Shown: piece by piece, positions 1-9,416 of the stretch
Layout: the number at the start of each line of letters is the position of its first letter
Numbering within the stretch: the stretch's first letter is position 1
From: JANNUT01 sp046331425
GTDB lineage: Bacteria > Acidobacteriota > Polarisedimenticolia > J045
Assembly: GCA_046331425.1 (NCBI GenBank)
Contig: JAXLQU010000001.1
Location: forward strand, 186,001-250,000
Length of the DNA: 64,000 nucleotides
Direction: 5' to 3'
Made by a program: the position numbers and the translations under genes
The notes under the pieces: generated by a model
Seen by the model: only the letters and a program-made list of their open reading frames with translations
Told to the model about the DNA's origin: nothing
Database searches by the model: none

Positions 1-815
1 ACCGGACCGTCGAGCCGCTGCAAGTTGCAGTTGACCACGAAGATCAAGTTGTCCAAGCCGCAGCGCGCCGCGAGCGAGAGCGCTCCCAACGCTTCCGGTT
101 CATCGCACTCGCCATCTCCCAAGAAGGCCCAGACTTTGGTGCGCGCCGTGTCAGCCAAACCATGCGCCTGCAGGTAGCGGTTGAAACGCGCTTGATAGAC
201 AGCGTTGATCGGGCCCAAGCCCATCGAGACTGTGGGGTACTCCCAAAACTCAGGCATCAGGCGCGGATGTGGATAACTCGACAGCCCGCGGCCGGAGACC
301 TCGCGCCGGAAGTGATCGAGTTGCGAGGCTGTCAGCCGGCCTTCCAAGAAAGCGCGCGCATAGATGCCGGGAGACGCGTGACCTTGAAAGAAGATCTGGT
401 CGCCCGATCCACCGCCGTCCTTGCCGCGGAAGAAATGGTTGAAACCTACCTCGTACAACGAGGCGGCCGAAGCATAGGTCGCGAGATGACCACCCAGCCC
501 TTCGTAGTTGAGGTTGGCGCGCGTCACCATCACGGCGGCGTTCCAGCGAATCAAGCGCCGGATCCGACGCTCCATCGTCTCGTCGCCTGGAAACGGCGGC
601 TCTTGCTCAGGGCTAATGGTGTTGATGTAACGCGTCTGCGTGGTGGGGGGCAGACCCAAGTTGAGCATGCGCGCCCGCTTGAGCAGCTTGTAGATCAAGT
701 ACTGAGCTCGCAATCGACCGCCGCGGTGGACGACATCGTCCAAAGAGTCGATCCACTCCCGCGTCTCGAGCTCATCGCTATCGGGCAACTGGTGTTTGAA
801 CTGTTCGAAGATCAT
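1..815 (-). CDS. aceE: pyruvate dehydrogenase E1 component, homodimeric type (5' part)
   Basis: This is the N-terminal 271 codons of the thiamine-diphosphate-dependent E1 subunit of the pyruvate dehydrogenase complex, which decarboxylates pyruvate and passes the acetyl group to E2 lipoyl groups. The reading frame stays open to the window edge, so the rest of the gene lies outside. Translation from the ATG at 815 begins MIFEQFKHQLPDSDELETRE. It contains the typical AceE stretch SYPHPRLMPEFWEYPTVSMG and the ThDP/Mg motif GDGECDEPE followed by INCNLQRLDGP-like residues (here VVNCNLQRLDGP). These are diagnostic for the single-chain (E. coli-type) E1 rather than the alpha/beta type. A GAGG sequence lies about 8 bases before the ATG. 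A TPR gene on the same strand ends 105 bases upstream. Confidence 0.96.
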   Translation of the reverse strand, partial: MIFEQFKHQLPDSDELETREWIDSLDDVVHRGGRLRAQYLIYKLLKRARMLNLGLPPTTQTRYINTISPEQEPPFPGDETMERRIRRLIRWNAAVMVTRANLNYEGLGGHLATYASAASLYEVGFNHFFRGKDGGGSGDQIFFQGHASPGIYARAFLEGRLTASQLDHFRREVSGRGLSSYPHPRLMPEFWEYPTVSMGLGPINAVYQARFNRYLQAHGLADTARTKVWAFLGDGECDEPEALGALSLAARCGLDNLIFVVNCNLQRLDGP

Positions 816-920
816 CCGTCAGGCCTCGTGGGTGAGATCGGACCTTGGCAACGATCCGAAGCCGGGAGGTTAGGACGAAACCGCCGGACAGTCACCTGAA
901 CCGGCGACCCGGTCGATCGA

Positions 921-1967
921 TCAGGCTGTGGGAAACGGCGGTTGCCGCTCGGCCCGCTCCTGCAAATCGAGGGCTCGACGCCACAACTCGCGCAACGACC
1001 GCTCATCGCCGGCACGGCGCAGCAACCCCGAAAGATTGGAGACGACGGCATCGACGGTGGGGCAGTGAGCGGTGGGCGCGCGCTCGAGTCGCGTGAGTGC
1101 GCGATCGAAGATCGTGCGAGCTCCGTCGTCATCGCCCCCCTTGGCTGTAAGAATCGCCAACTGATTCAGGCGCGCCATGACGGCGGGGTGGTGCAATCCC
1201 AACAGCTTTTCTTCCAACTTCACCAGCCGCACCACATAACCCTGCGCCGTTTCGAACAGCCCTTCCTTGGAGGAGAGGGTGGCGAGTTGTTCGAGTGGTT
1301 CGACCAGGTTGGGATCGTGTGGCCCGAAGACTCGATCACGCGTCTCGACGATCGCTTCGAACAGCTCGCGCGCTGCGGTCGGTGAACCGCTGCGCTCCAT
1401 CAGCGTTGCCAGCCGTGTGAGCGTCTTCAATGTGCGCGGGTGGTCCGGTCCAAACGCCTTGACCTCGAGCGTTGCAGACTCCTCGATGGCGCCGCGCGCC
1501 CGGCGATCATCGCCCGCTTCGGCATAAGCCTCGGCCAGTCGGTGCCACGCAGCGGAAAGCTTCGGCGGATCGGCGTCGGTAAGCGCGTAGAGCAGTTCCA
1601 ATGCCTTCTCCGCGTAGTTGGCCGCCGCGGCTGCATTCCCCAATGACAGGGCAACCTGCGCGAGCAGGTCGAGCAAGGCAACCGTGTCTTGTACGTACCG
1701 AGGGCCGGTGTTGTAGATGCGAAGGGCGCGGTGCAGCACCCGTTGCGCTTCACTCACCTTGCCGATGTGGAAGAGGATGGTGCCCAACCGCCGATGAGCA
1801 TCGGCCATGGCTGGGTCTTGCAGGCCGGCAACGCGGCGAGTCGCACGCAATGCACGCCGCGCGACCGGTTCGGCCAGCGCGAACTGTCCCCGCGCGCTCA
1901 GGTCGTCGGATCGTCGGGCTAGGCGGTGCGCATCGTCGGGCAACGCCATTTCAGTTTCTTGGCTCAT
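921..1967 (-). CDS. tetratricopeptide-repeat protein (kinesin-light-chain-like)
   Basis: A cytoplasmic-looking protein of about 348 residues built almost entirely from helical TPR units. Blocks such as ADAHRRLGTILFHIGKVSEA, ALSLGNAAAAANYAEKALEL and EAYAEAGDDRRARGAIEESA recur at the roughly 42-residue spacing seen in kinesin-light-chain-type repeats. No signal peptide or catalytic domain is visible. TPR arrays usually mediate protein-protein contacts, so the specific role is unknown. The start is uncertain: an upstream GTG at 1994, the ATG at 1967 (used here) and an ATG at 1949 are all in frame, and none has a strong Shine-Dalgarno sequence. It lies upstream of aceE on the same strand and divergent from the kynurenine operon, which begins 112 bases away. 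Confidence 0.75.
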   Translation of the reverse strand: MSQETEMALPDDAHRLARRSDDLSARGQFALAEPVARRALRATRRVAGLQDPAMADAHRRLGTILFHIGKVSEAQRVLHRALRIYNTGPRYVQDTVALLDLLAQVALSLGNAAAAANYAEKALELLYALTDADPPKLSAAWHRLAEAYAEAGDDRRARGAIEESATLEVKAFGPDHPRTLKTLTRLATLMERSGSPTAARELFEAIVETRDRVFGPHDPNLVEPLEQLATLSSKEGLFETAQGYVVRLVKLEEKLLGLHHPAVMARLNQLAILTAKGGDDDGARTIFDRALTRLERAPTAHCPTVDAVVSNLSGLLRRAGDERSLRELWRRALDLQERAERQPPFPTA

Positions 1968-2079
1968 CAACGCGAGGAGAGTAACGCAGTTCACGCAAAT
2001 CAGCCGTTCGCAATCGTCCGCTTGCCGCGAGAAAACTTGGCGGTGTAGCCTCCGGTCCCGTCAGCAACGGAGCGCAACC

Positions 2080-2604
2080 ATGAGCGGACTCGCCGCGTTC
2101 AATCTCAGAGGATGGATCGACGCACATCGGCACCTTCTGAAACCGCCGGTCGGCAATGCCCTCGTTTGGCAAGACACCGAGTTCTCGGTGATGGTCGTGG
2201 GCGGACCGAATCAACGGAAGGACTTTCACATCGAAGAGGGGGAAGAGTTCTTCTACCAGGTCGAGGGAGATATCGTCGTGCGCCTGATCGAAAACGGGAT
2301 CGCGCGAGACATTCCGGTCCGCGAAGGAGAGATCTTCTTGCTGCCGGCCGGTATCCCGCATTCGCCGCAGCGTCCCGCCGGAACCGTCGGGCTGGTGATC
2401 GAACGTCGGCGAGCGACGCACGAGATCGACCATCTTCGCTGGTACTGTGAGGGGTGCGGGGCGGTTCTTTATGACTCCTCGTTTCATTGCGTGAACCTCG
2501 CCACCCAACTCAAGCCGGTGATCGAAGAGTTCTACGCCAACCAAGCGCTGCGCACTTGCAAGCAGTGCGGCACCGTGATGCAGGTTCCACCAGCCAAGCA
2601 ATGA
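2080..2604 (+). CDS. nbaC: 3-hydroxyanthranilate 3,4-dioxygenase
   Basis: A 174-residue cupin dioxygenase that opens the ring of 3-hydroxyanthranilate to 2-amino-3-carboxymuconate 6-semialdehyde (ACMS). The Fe(II) ligands expected in the family are all present: His50 and Glu56 in DFHIEEGEEFFYQ, and His94 in LPAGIPHSPQRP. As in the bacterial enzymes there is a C-terminal rubredoxin-like metal site with Cys123/Cys126 (WYCEGCG) and Cys160/Cys163 (TCKQCG). The ATG at 2080 is used because the domain starts immediately (MSGLAAFNLRGWIDAHRHLL). It is the first gene of the kynurenine operon. Its TGA overlaps the next ATG (ATGA at 2601-2604), which implies translational coupling to the decarboxylase that consumes its product. 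Confidence 0.96.
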   Translation: MSGLAAFNLRGWIDAHRHLLKPPVGNALVWQDTEFSVMVVGGPNQRKDFHIEEGEEFFYQVEGDIVVRLIENGIARDIPVREGEIFLLPAGIPHSPQRPAGTVGLVIERRRATHEIDHLRWYCEGCGAVLYDSSFHCVNLATQLKPVIEEFYANQALRTCKQCGTVMQVPPAKQ

Positions 2605-3608
2605 ACCTCCTCAAGGTCGACCTGCACACCCACATCCTCCCCGAGCGTTGGCCCGACCTCGATGCCAAGTACGGCTATCCCGGTTGGGTCCGGCTATCCC
2701 ATCACGGCCCCGGCTGTGCGCGAATGATGATCGGCGATCAGCCGTTTCGTGACGTCGGCGCCAACCTGTGGGATCCGGAGGTGAGGCTCGACGAATGCAA
2801 CCGGCAGGGCGTCGATCTGCAAGTGCTCTCGACCGTTCCGGTGATGTTCAGCTACTGGGCTCGACCTGCCGATGCGCTCGATTTGTCGCGACTGCTCAAC
2901 GATCACCTTGCCGAGGTGGTCGCGCGATATCCGGCACGGTTCGCCGGGCTCGGCACCGTGCCGTTGCAAGCACCCGAGTTGGCGATCGCCGAGTTGACGC
3001 GTTGCGTGCGCGAGCTCGGGTTGTCGGGCGTGCAGATCGGCACGCACGTCGACGATCGCAACCTGGACGATCCGGCGCTCTTCAGTTTTTTTGCGGCCGC
3101 TGCGGAACTGGGCGCCGCGGTGTTCGTGCACCCGTGGGAGATGTTGGCCAAAGCGCGAATGCCGAAGTACTGGTTGCCGTGGTTGGTCGGGATGCCGACC
3201 GAGACGGCGCTGGCCGCATCGACGCTGGCGTTCGGCGGTGTGCTCGAACGACTTCCGACGTTGCGAATCGGCCTGGCGCACGGTGGCGGGTCGTGGCCGT
3301 GGTTGTTGGGTCGCATGACCCATGGGTTCGCGGCGCGTCCCGATCTGTGCGCCGTCGACAACCCTGTCTCGCCGGAGAAGTACGCGCGCCGTTTCTTCTA
3401 CGACACACTGCTGCACGATACCGCCGCGCTGCGCTATCTCGTGGCGCTGGCCGGGGCGGAGAGAGTCGCACTCGGAACCGACTATCCGTTCCCGTTGGGT
3501 GAATCGGAGCCGGGTGCGCTGATCGACTCGCTGAGCGAACTCGATCCGCTCGTGCGTGCTCGGTTGCTGGGCGGGACCGCCTTGGAGTTCTTGGGGCGCA
3601 CTGCATGA
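2601..3608 (+). CDS. nbaD: 2-amino-3-carboxymuconate-6-semialdehyde decarboxylase
   Basis: A 335-residue amidohydrolase-fold decarboxylase (ACMSD) that converts unstable ACMS to 2-aminomuconate 6-semialdehyde and so diverts carbon away from spontaneous quinolinate formation. The N-terminal zinc motif DLHTH gives His9 and His11; further family landmarks are FVHPWEML, the GLAHGGG block and the late metal-site Asp in LGTDYPFPLG. Length matches the family. It overlaps the dioxygenase gene upstream and kynU downstream by 4 bases each. Presence of this enzyme indicates that the operon serves tryptophan catabolism rather than only NAD synthesis through quinolinate. Confidence 0.95.
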   Translation: MNLLKVDLHTHILPERWPDLDAKYGYPGWVRLSHHGPGCARMMIGDQPFRDVGANLWDPEVRLDECNRQGVDLQVLSTVPVMFSYWARPADALDLSRLLNDHLAEVVARYPARFAGLGTVPLQAPELAIAELTRCVRELGLSGVQIGTHVDDRNLDDPALFSFFAAAAELGAAVFVHPWEMLAKARMPKYWLPWLVGMPTETALAASTLAFGGVLERLPTLRIGLAHGGGSWPWLLGRMTHGFAARPDLCAVDNPVSPEKYARRFFYDTLLHDTAALRYLVALAGAERVALGTDYPFPLGESEPGALIDSLSELDPLVRARLLGGTALEFLGRTA

Positions 3609-4879
3609 GACTCATCGACGAGCAGGAGGCGCTGGCACTCGATCGCGACAGCCCGCTCTCGCGATTTCGCTCCGAGTTCTGCCTGCCGCACGATGCCGCG
3701 GGGCGCGATCTGTTGTACTTCTGCGGCAACTCGCTCGGATTGATGCCGCGCCGCGCACGCGCCATCGTGACGGAAGAGCTCGACGATTGGGCCGAGCACG
3801 CCGTGGAAGGGCACTTTCGCGCGCTTCGCCCCTGGTTTTCGTATCACGAGCAGTTTCGTGAGGCAGCGGCACAACTGGTCGGCGCGCTCCCCAGCGAGGT
3901 CGTAATGATGAACTCGCTGACGGTCAACCTGCACCTGATGCTGGCGACCTTCTTCCGGCCGCAAGGCGAGCGTCGCGCGATCTTGATGGAAGAAGGGGCG
4001 TTCCCCTCCGATCTGTACGCGGTGCAATCGCAGCTTCAGTGGCACGGTCTCGATCCGGAGCGCGACCTGATCGTGGCTCGGCCGCGCGATGGCGAAGACC
4101 TGCTGCGTCGCGAGGATATCGAGCGGCTGCTCGAACGCGATGGCCCGCGCATCGCGCTGATGCTGTTCGGCGGCGTGCACTATTACACCGGCCAGTGGTT
4201 CGAGATGAAAACGCTTACCCAAGCGGCGCAACGCCAGGGGATCGTGTGTGGCTGGGACCTGGCCCATGCGGCCGGCAACGTGCCGCTTTCATTGCACGAC
4301 TGGAATGTCGATTGGGCGGCGTGGTGTTCGTACAAGTACCTCAACGCCGGGCCCGGCGCGGTGGCTGGATGTTTCGTTCACGAGCGGCACGGCAACAACA
4401 CCACACTCCCGCGCTTCGGTGGTTGGTGGGGAAACGACCCCGCTACGCGCTTCGAAATGCGCGCGCAACGCCGGTTCATCCCGCGCCAAGGGGCGGACGG
4501 CTGGCAACTGTCGAACCCTCCGATTCTGTCGCTGGCGCCGTTGTTGGCGTCGCTTCAGTTGTTCCAAGCGGCAGGCATCGATGCGCTGCGAGAAAAATCG
4601 CTGCAACTGACCGGCGCCTTGGAAGCGCTGATCGAAGCCCTTCCGAATCGACCGTTTGGTGTGATCACGCCGCGCGATCCCGCACAGCGCGGCGCGCAGT
4701 TGTCGCTGCGGATCGATGGCGATGCCGCCGCGTTCCAGCATCGGTTGCAAGCCCGCGGCGTGATCGCCGATCGGCGTGATCCGGATGTGATTCGCTTGGC
4801 CCCTGCGCCGCTCTACAACTCGTTCCACGAGGTGTGGCGGTTGGCGGCGATACTCGCAGAACTGGGAGCGTCCGCATGA
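3605..4879 (+). CDS. kynU: kynureninase
   Basis: A 424-residue PLP enzyme of the aspartate-aminotransferase fold that hydrolyses kynurenine or 3-hydroxykynurenine to anthranilate or 3-hydroxyanthranilate plus alanine. The PLP lysine is Lys244 in WCSYKYLNAGPG; the preceding GWDLAHAAGN and the N-terminal FCGNSLGLMPR blocks are characteristic. Length is typical for bacterial kynureninase. The ATG at 3605 overlaps the stop of the decarboxylase gene, and its own TGA overlaps the start of kmo (ATGA). With kmo and the dioxygenase in the same operon the physiological substrate is most likely 3-hydroxykynurenine. Confidence 0.97.
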   Translation: MRLIDEQEALALDRDSPLSRFRSEFCLPHDAAGRDLLYFCGNSLGLMPRRARAIVTEELDDWAEHAVEGHFRALRPWFSYHEQFREAAAQLVGALPSEVVMMNSLTVNLHLMLATFFRPQGERRAILMEEGAFPSDLYAVQSQLQWHGLDPERDLIVARPRDGEDLLRREDIERLLERDGPRIALMLFGGVHYYTGQWFEMKTLTQAAQRQGIVCGWDLAHAAGNVPLSLHDWNVDWAAWCSYKYLNAGPGAVAGCFVHERHGNNTTLPRFGGWWGNDPATRFEMRAQRRFIPRQGADGWQLSNPPILSLAPLLASLQLFQAAGIDALREKSLQLTGALEALIEALPNRPFGVITPRDPAQRGAQLSLRIDGDAAAFQHRLQARGVIADRRDPDVIRLAPAPLYNSFHEVWRLAAILAELGASA

Positions 4880-6198
4880 GCGACCGAATCGTCATCGCAG
4901 GATCTGGGTTGGGCGGGTCGCTGCTCGCAGTTTTGCTCGCCAAGCAGGGGCACGAGGTCAGCCTCTACGAACGACGCTCCGATCCTCGGTTGGGTTCTTC
5001 GACGCGCGCCCGGTCGATCAACCTGGCGCTGTCGACCCGAGGCCTTCACGCCCTCGATCAGGCTGGGTTGAAGCAGCAAGTGCTCGACATGTCGGTTGCC
5101 ATGCCGGGTCGAATGATTCATGACCGACAGGGGAACACAGCGTTCCAGCCGTACGGCTTGACGCCCGATCAAGCGATCTACTCGATGTCCCGCGGCGGTC
5201 TCAACATGGCGTTGGTCGAGGCAGCCGAAGCACTCGGTGTCACGGTGTCGTTCGATCGCCGCTGCGTCGGTTTGGACTCGGTCAAGCGTGAGGTCAACTT
5301 TCGTCACGAGCCGAGCGGCCGGATCGAAACGGTCACTGCCGATCTGATCGTCGGCGGTGACGGCGCGTTCTCGGCGGTGCGGACCGAGGTCGCGAAACTC
5401 GGGCGGTTCGACTACTCGCAGTCGTACCTCGAGCACGGCTACAAAGAGCTGACGATCCCTGCGACCGATGACGGCGGGTATCGGATCACACCCAACGCCC
5501 TGCACATCTGGCCGCGCGGCGGATTCATGATGATCGCGCTCCCGAACCGCGAAGGTTCGTTCACCGTTACCTGCTTTTGGCCCTACGACGGACCCAACGG
5601 TTTTGAGTCGCTGAAAACTCCTGACGACGTCCGCAACTACTTCAAGGCCACGTTCCCTGACGCTGTGCCATTGATGCCGGCGTTGGTGGAGGACTACTTC
5701 AGGAATCCGACCAGCGATCTGGTTACGATCCGTTGCCGCCCCTGGCATATCGGCGATCGAGTAGTGCTGATCGGCGATTCGGCGCACGCGATCGTGCCGT
5801 TTTATGGGCAAGGAGCCAATGCGGCCTTCGAGGATTGTGTCGTGCTCGCCGAAACATTGGCCGAGTTTTCGGGCAACCGCGCTCGCGCCCTGGCCGAGTA
5901 CGAGCGGCGGCGCAAACCACACGCCGACGCCCTGGCCGATTTGGCGTTGAAGAACTTTGTCGAGATGCGCGACAAGACCGCGTCGTGGTGGTTTCGGCGC
6001 GGCAAACAACTCGAGAAGCTCTTGGCCCGCGCACTCCCGTTTTGGTTTCGGCCGCTGTACTCGATGGTCACCTTCTCGCGCACTCCCTACGCCGACGCAG
6101 TCTCCCGCGCCGCATACCAATGGCGGGTCGTGCGTTGGGTTGGCGGCAGCGTCGCGATGCTGCTTTTGGCGATTCTCCTACGGTGGATCCTGCGATGA
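4876..6198 (+). CDS. kmo: kynurenine 3-monooxygenase
   Basis: A 440-residue FAD-dependent aromatic hydroxylase that converts L-kynurenine to 3-hydroxykynurenine with NADPH and O2. The N-terminal Rossmann motif is IVIAGSGLGGSLLAVLLAKQ. The substrate/FAD region contains RSINLALSTRGLHALDQ, and the second FAD motif reads LIGDSAHAIVPFYGQGANAA. A hydrophobic C-terminal segment (VAMLLLAILLRWIL, about residues 424-440) fits the membrane anchor seen in many KMOs. The start at 4876 is set by the ATGA overlap with kynU and by the Rossmann strand that begins at residue 4. Its TGA overlaps the TDO start. Confidence 0.96.
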   Translation: MSDRIVIAGSGLGGSLLAVLLAKQGHEVSLYERRSDPRLGSSTRARSINLALSTRGLHALDQAGLKQQVLDMSVAMPGRMIHDRQGNTAFQPYGLTPDQAIYSMSRGGLNMALVEAAEALGVTVSFDRRCVGLDSVKREVNFRHEPSGRIETVTADLIVGGDGAFSAVRTEVAKLGRFDYSQSYLEHGYKELTIPATDDGGYRITPNALHIWPRGGFMMIALPNREGSFTVTCFWPYDGPNGFESLKTPDDVRNYFKATFPDAVPLMPALVEDYFRNPTSDLVTIRCRPWHIGDRVVLIGDSAHAIVPFYGQGANAAFEDCVVLAETLAEFSGNRARALAEYERRRKPHADALADLALKNFVEMRDKTASWWFRRGKQLEKLLARALPFWFRPLYSMVTFSRTPYADAVSRAAYQWRVVRWVGGSVAMLLLAILLRWILR

Positions 6199-6977
6199 AC
6201 CTCACCTACTCGTCCTACCTCAAGCTCCCAGCGCTACTCGATCTTCAGGAGCCGAAGTCCGACCCGCCAGAACACGACGAGATGCTGTTCATCGTGATCC
6301 ATCAGGTTTACGAGCTGTGGTTCAAGCTGGTGTTGCACGAGTTCGGCAAGCTCCAGACCGACCTGTCCCAGGGCGACCTGTGGGGCGGCATGCACACGCT
6401 CAAGCGAGTGCGGATGGTGCTGAAGACGTTGGTGCAGCAACTCGATGTGCTGGAGACAATGACGCCGCGTTCGTTTGCAAGTTTCCGCGATCGATTGGAA
6501 AGCTCGTCCGGTTTTCAGTCGGTGCAGTTTCGCGAGCTGGAATTTCTGATGGGATACAAGCGGCCGCAGATGATCGAGTTTCACCGTCATGACGGTGTCG
6601 CCGTCGTGAGGCTCGAAGCGCGCCTCAAAGCACCGACGATCATGGATGCGTTCTATCGCTTTCTGGCAGCGCGCGGCGCGCGCGTGCCGGAGTCGTTGCT
6701 GCAACGCGACGTCACCCAACCGATCGTGGAAAACGAAGCGTTGCAAGACGAGTTGGTGCGGTTGTACAACGCCCAGCCGGACACCGCCGGGCTCTTGGAG
6801 TTGTTGACCGACATCGACGAGGGATTTCAAGAGTGGCGCTATCGGCACGTCAAGATGGTCGAGCGTACGATCGGCAACAAACATGGCACCGGTGGATCGC
6901 TCGGCGCCGAGTTTCTCAAGCGCACGCTGTTCATCCCGCTGTTTCCAGATCTGTGGGCGATTCGCCACCGGTTCTGA
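6195..6977 (+). CDS. kynA: tryptophan 2,3-dioxygenase
   Basis: A 260-residue heme dioxygenase that opens the indole ring of tryptophan to N-formylkynurenine, the first step of the pathway. The distal-pocket block FIVIHQVYELWFKLVLHEF with its His, and the C-terminal heme-ligand region IGNKHGTGGSLGAEFL, are both intact, ending in the family-typical RTLFIPLFPDLWAIR. The ATG at 6195 overlaps the kmo stop. A 16-base gap separates it from the formamidase gene, the only non-overlapping junction among the six kyn genes. The protein is slightly shorter at the N-terminus than the Xanthomonas type, but no catalytic element is missing. Confidence 0.96.
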   Translation: MNLTYSSYLKLPALLDLQEPKSDPPEHDEMLFIVIHQVYELWFKLVLHEFGKLQTDLSQGDLWGGMHTLKRVRMVLKTLVQQLDVLETMTPRSFASFRDRLESSSGFQSVQFRELEFLMGYKRPQMIEFHRHDGVAVVRLEARLKAPTIMDAFYRFLAARGARVPESLLQRDVTQPIVENEALQDELVRLYNAQPDTAGLLELLTDIDEGFQEWRYRHVKMVERTIGNKHGTGGSLGAEFLKRTLFIPLFPDLWAIRHRF

Positions 6978-6993
6978 GCCAAGCGAGGCCTTC

Positions 6994-7614
6994 ATGCTGT
7001 GGGACATCACACCGCCCTTGACACCGGACATTCGAGTCTGGCCAGGCGATACGCCGTTGTCACGGTCGGTGGCGCTCGATATCGCCAAAGGGGACAACAT
7101 CACGCTCTCGTCGCTGACCGCTACGGTTCATCTCGGAGCACACGCGGATGCTCCCAGTCACTACGGCGCCGGTGGGCGCACCATCGATGCGCAGCGGTTG
7201 GCGCTGTACATCGGGCCGTGTCAGGTGCTGCGCGTGCACCCGGGTCGCGGCAAGCGAGTAACAACGGCGATGCTGCCGCGTGAAGTGACGGCACCGCGCG
7301 GTCTGTTGCGCACCGACACGTTTCCTGATGTGCACCACTGGAACGAAGACTTCGCCGCACTCGATCCCGCGCTGATCGACTATCTGGGTCAGCAGGGTGT
7401 GCGGTTGGTGGGAATCGATACGCCCAGCATCGATCTGTTCGAGAGCAAAGATCTGCCGGCGCATGCTTCGGTGTTGGAACACGACATGGCGATCCTCGAA
7501 GGCCTGCGCCTGGGCGACGTGCCGGACGGTTTCTACGAGCTGATCGCGCTCCCGCTGCCGTTGGTTGGCTTCGACGCGTCCCCGGTGCGGGCCGTGCTAC
7601 GCCCGTTGACGTGA
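6994..7614 (+). CDS. kynB: kynurenine formamidase (arylformamidase)
   Basis: A 206-residue cyclase-family metal hydrolase that removes the formyl group from N-formylkynurenine. It has the KynB metal motif HLGAHADAPSHY (His, His, Asp ligands), the N-terminal DITPPLTPDIRVWPGDTP and the downstream VGIDTPSIDLFESKDLPAH block. The ATG at 6994 follows AGCGAGG and matches the usual KynB start. It completes the set needed to take tryptophan to 2-aminomuconate semialdehyde within one operon. Its TGA overlaps the GTG start of the next gene (GTGA), so the membrane protein downstream is probably co-translated even though no role in tryptophan catabolism is known for it. Confidence 0.95.
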   Translation: MLWDITPPLTPDIRVWPGDTPLSRSVALDIAKGDNITLSSLTATVHLGAHADAPSHYGAGGRTIDAQRLALYIGPCQVLRVHPGRGKRVTTAMLPREVTAPRGLLRTDTFPDVHHWNEDFAALDPALIDYLGQQGVRLVGIDTPSIDLFESKDLPAHASVLEHDMAILEGLRLGDVPDGFYELIALPLPLVGFDASPVRAVLRPLT

Positions 7615-9317
7615 GCCGCCCACGCCAGGCGACCACCAAGCCGCGCGCGCCGTGGTTGCAGCTACTGACGGTAGCGGCGTGTGCCGTGTTGGTCTACGCC
7701 CGCGTCGCCGGCAGCGGCTGGTTGCTCGACGACGAGACGGTGCTCAACCTGCAATTGCCGTATTTCAACAGTTGGAGTGCGGTACTGAAGCCACCGGCCG
7801 ACATCCCGCAATGGTCGCCCAAGTACTACCGCCCGGTCGTCGTCGCCAGCTACAAGCTCGATGACGCACTCGCCCGCTCGATCGCGGCATCGCCTAGCGA
7901 GCTGGATGCAGCACGACGCCGCACGTTTCACGCCAGCAATGTGTTGTTGCACGCCGGTGTTGCGCTGATGGCGCTGATGTTGGCGCGCCGAATGTTGCCG
8001 GCGCCTGCGGCATTTGCCGCCGCGTTGTGGTTTGCCGTCTGGCCGCCGTTGGCCGAACCGGTGGCGTGGATGACGGGCCGATCCGATTTGTGGTGCGCGC
8101 TCTTGCTGTTGGCCGGACTGCTGTCGGCCTCGCATCGCCGCTGGTTCTTGGCGGGAGGGCTGGCGTTGTTGGCGATGCTCTCGAAGGAAGCTGCTTTGGT
8201 GTGGCCGGCGCTGTTGCCGATCCTGGTGTGGGCGCAGGAGCGCGACGGCACGCCCTCCTCACCACTCAGCAAACGCGCCGTGGCACTCGCTGCACTGAGT
8301 CCCACGTTGCTCTGTCTGGCGTGGCGCACGGCGATCTTGCCTCCCTCCCCGGAACTGCGCGATTTCGTTTCTCCCGGTGCGGCCGCTCTGTCGTATCTGG
8401 GTGGGTTGACGCGGATCTTGTTGTGGCCCGCACCCGGTTTGAGTCCGCTCTACGGGGCGCCGCCGGTTGGCTATGCGGTGCTGGCTCTGGTGCTGCTGGC
8501 CGCATCGCTTTGGCTCGGTGTTAGCGCCTGGCGCACGGCAAGGCACACGATGTTGTTTGCGCTGGCGATGTTTTGGTTGCCGCTGGTGCCCGCCACGGTG
8601 GCGCAGTTGTACATCGGTCCCGACCGGCCGTTGGGCGAGCGTTACGTCTACATGTCGGCGTTTGGATTGATGTTGGTCGTGATGTCGCTCGCACGGCAGA
8701 TCTCAGCGCGCGTGGCGCTCGTGATCGCTGCGCCGCTGGCGCTGATTTCGTTTACACGTGCCGGTTTGTGGAGCGACGGCGCGACATACTGGGCGGCAAT
8801 GCGCGCCGCGGCTCCGCACGCTGCCGAACCCGCGATGCAACTTGGAGCGCAGGCCGAACGCGCCGGCAACCTCGACCAAGCGCGCTCGTTCTACCTGCAA
8901 GCTATCGCCACCGCGCGCACTCCCGAAATGCAGGCGCGCCTGTCGTTCAATCTGGGGACGTTGGACCTTCGCAAGGACGATCCAGCGGCGGCGTTGGTCA
9001 ATCTCGATCGCGCCGCGGCGCTCGATCCGTCGTTGTCGCTGCTCCCGTTCCAGCGCGGCGCCGCGCACTTCAGGCTGGGACAACGTGCCGCCGACGTCGA
9101 GGCGCGTCAGCGCGAATGGCGCGAGGCGGAGAGGTTGCTGCGCCAGATGATCGCGAGGCAACCGAACTACGGGCGAGCGCACTTCTTGCTGGGTCGATTG
9201 CTGCTGGAGACGGGACGAAAGGACGAGGCGATGAGCGAACTCCAGTCGGTGATTCGGCTGGAGCCGCAGGGGAAGGAAGCGCAGCAGGCGAACGAGCTGC
9301 TGAAGTCGATGCGCTAG
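7611..9317 (+). CDS. TMTC-like multi-pass membrane protein with C-terminal TPRs
   Basis: A 568-residue protein with about ten predicted membrane segments followed by a soluble C-terminal TPR region (from about residue 400: AMQLGAQAERAGNLDQARSF, LGTLDLRKDDPAAALVNLDR, LLGRLLLETGRKDEAMSELQ). The N-terminal loop has an acidic LLDDETVLN motif and YYRPVVVASYKLD, and later FHASNVLLHAGVAL. These resemble GT-C-fold O-mannosyltransferases of the TMTC/DUF1736 group, so protein glycosylation in the periplasm is a reasonable guess but not proven. The GTG start at 7611 overlaps the kynB stop, which places it at the end of the kynurenine operon, probably by position only. Confidence 0.75.
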   Translation: MSRPRQATTKPRAPWLQLLTVAACAVLVYARVAGSGWLLDDETVLNLQLPYFNSWSAVLKPPADIPQWSPKYYRPVVVASYKLDDALARSIAASPSELDAARRRTFHASNVLLHAGVALMALMLARRMLPAPAAFAAALWFAVWPPLAEPVAWMTGRSDLWCALLLLAGLLSASHRRWFLAGGLALLAMLSKEAALVWPALLPILVWAQERDGTPSSPLSKRAVALAALSPTLLCLAWRTAILPPSPELRDFVSPGAAALSYLGGLTRILLWPAPGLSPLYGAPPVGYAVLALVLLAASLWLGVSAWRTARHTMLFALAMFWLPLVPATVAQLYIGPDRPLGERYVYMSAFGLMLVVMSLARQISARVALVIAAPLALISFTRAGLWSDGATYWAAMRAAAPHAAEPAMQLGAQAERAGNLDQARSFYLQAIATARTPEMQARLSFNLGTLDLRKDDPAAALVNLDRAAALDPSLSLLPFQRGAAHFRLGQRAADVEARQREWREAERLLRQMIARQPNYGRAHFLLGRLLLETGRKDEAMSELQSVIRLEPQGKEAQQANELLKSMR

Positions 9318-9416
9318 CGATTGCGCGCTCACCAATTTGGAAACCGTGAACACGAATGGCGCCGCAGGCCCGATCGGCGTATCTAACGACCCGGTTACAT
9401 CATTCGCGGAGGCACC

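Noticed and set aside
162..899. 245-codon plus-strand frame over aceE
   Set aside because: The minus strand there encodes unmistakable AceE sequence with the ThDP motif; the plus frame is its shadow.
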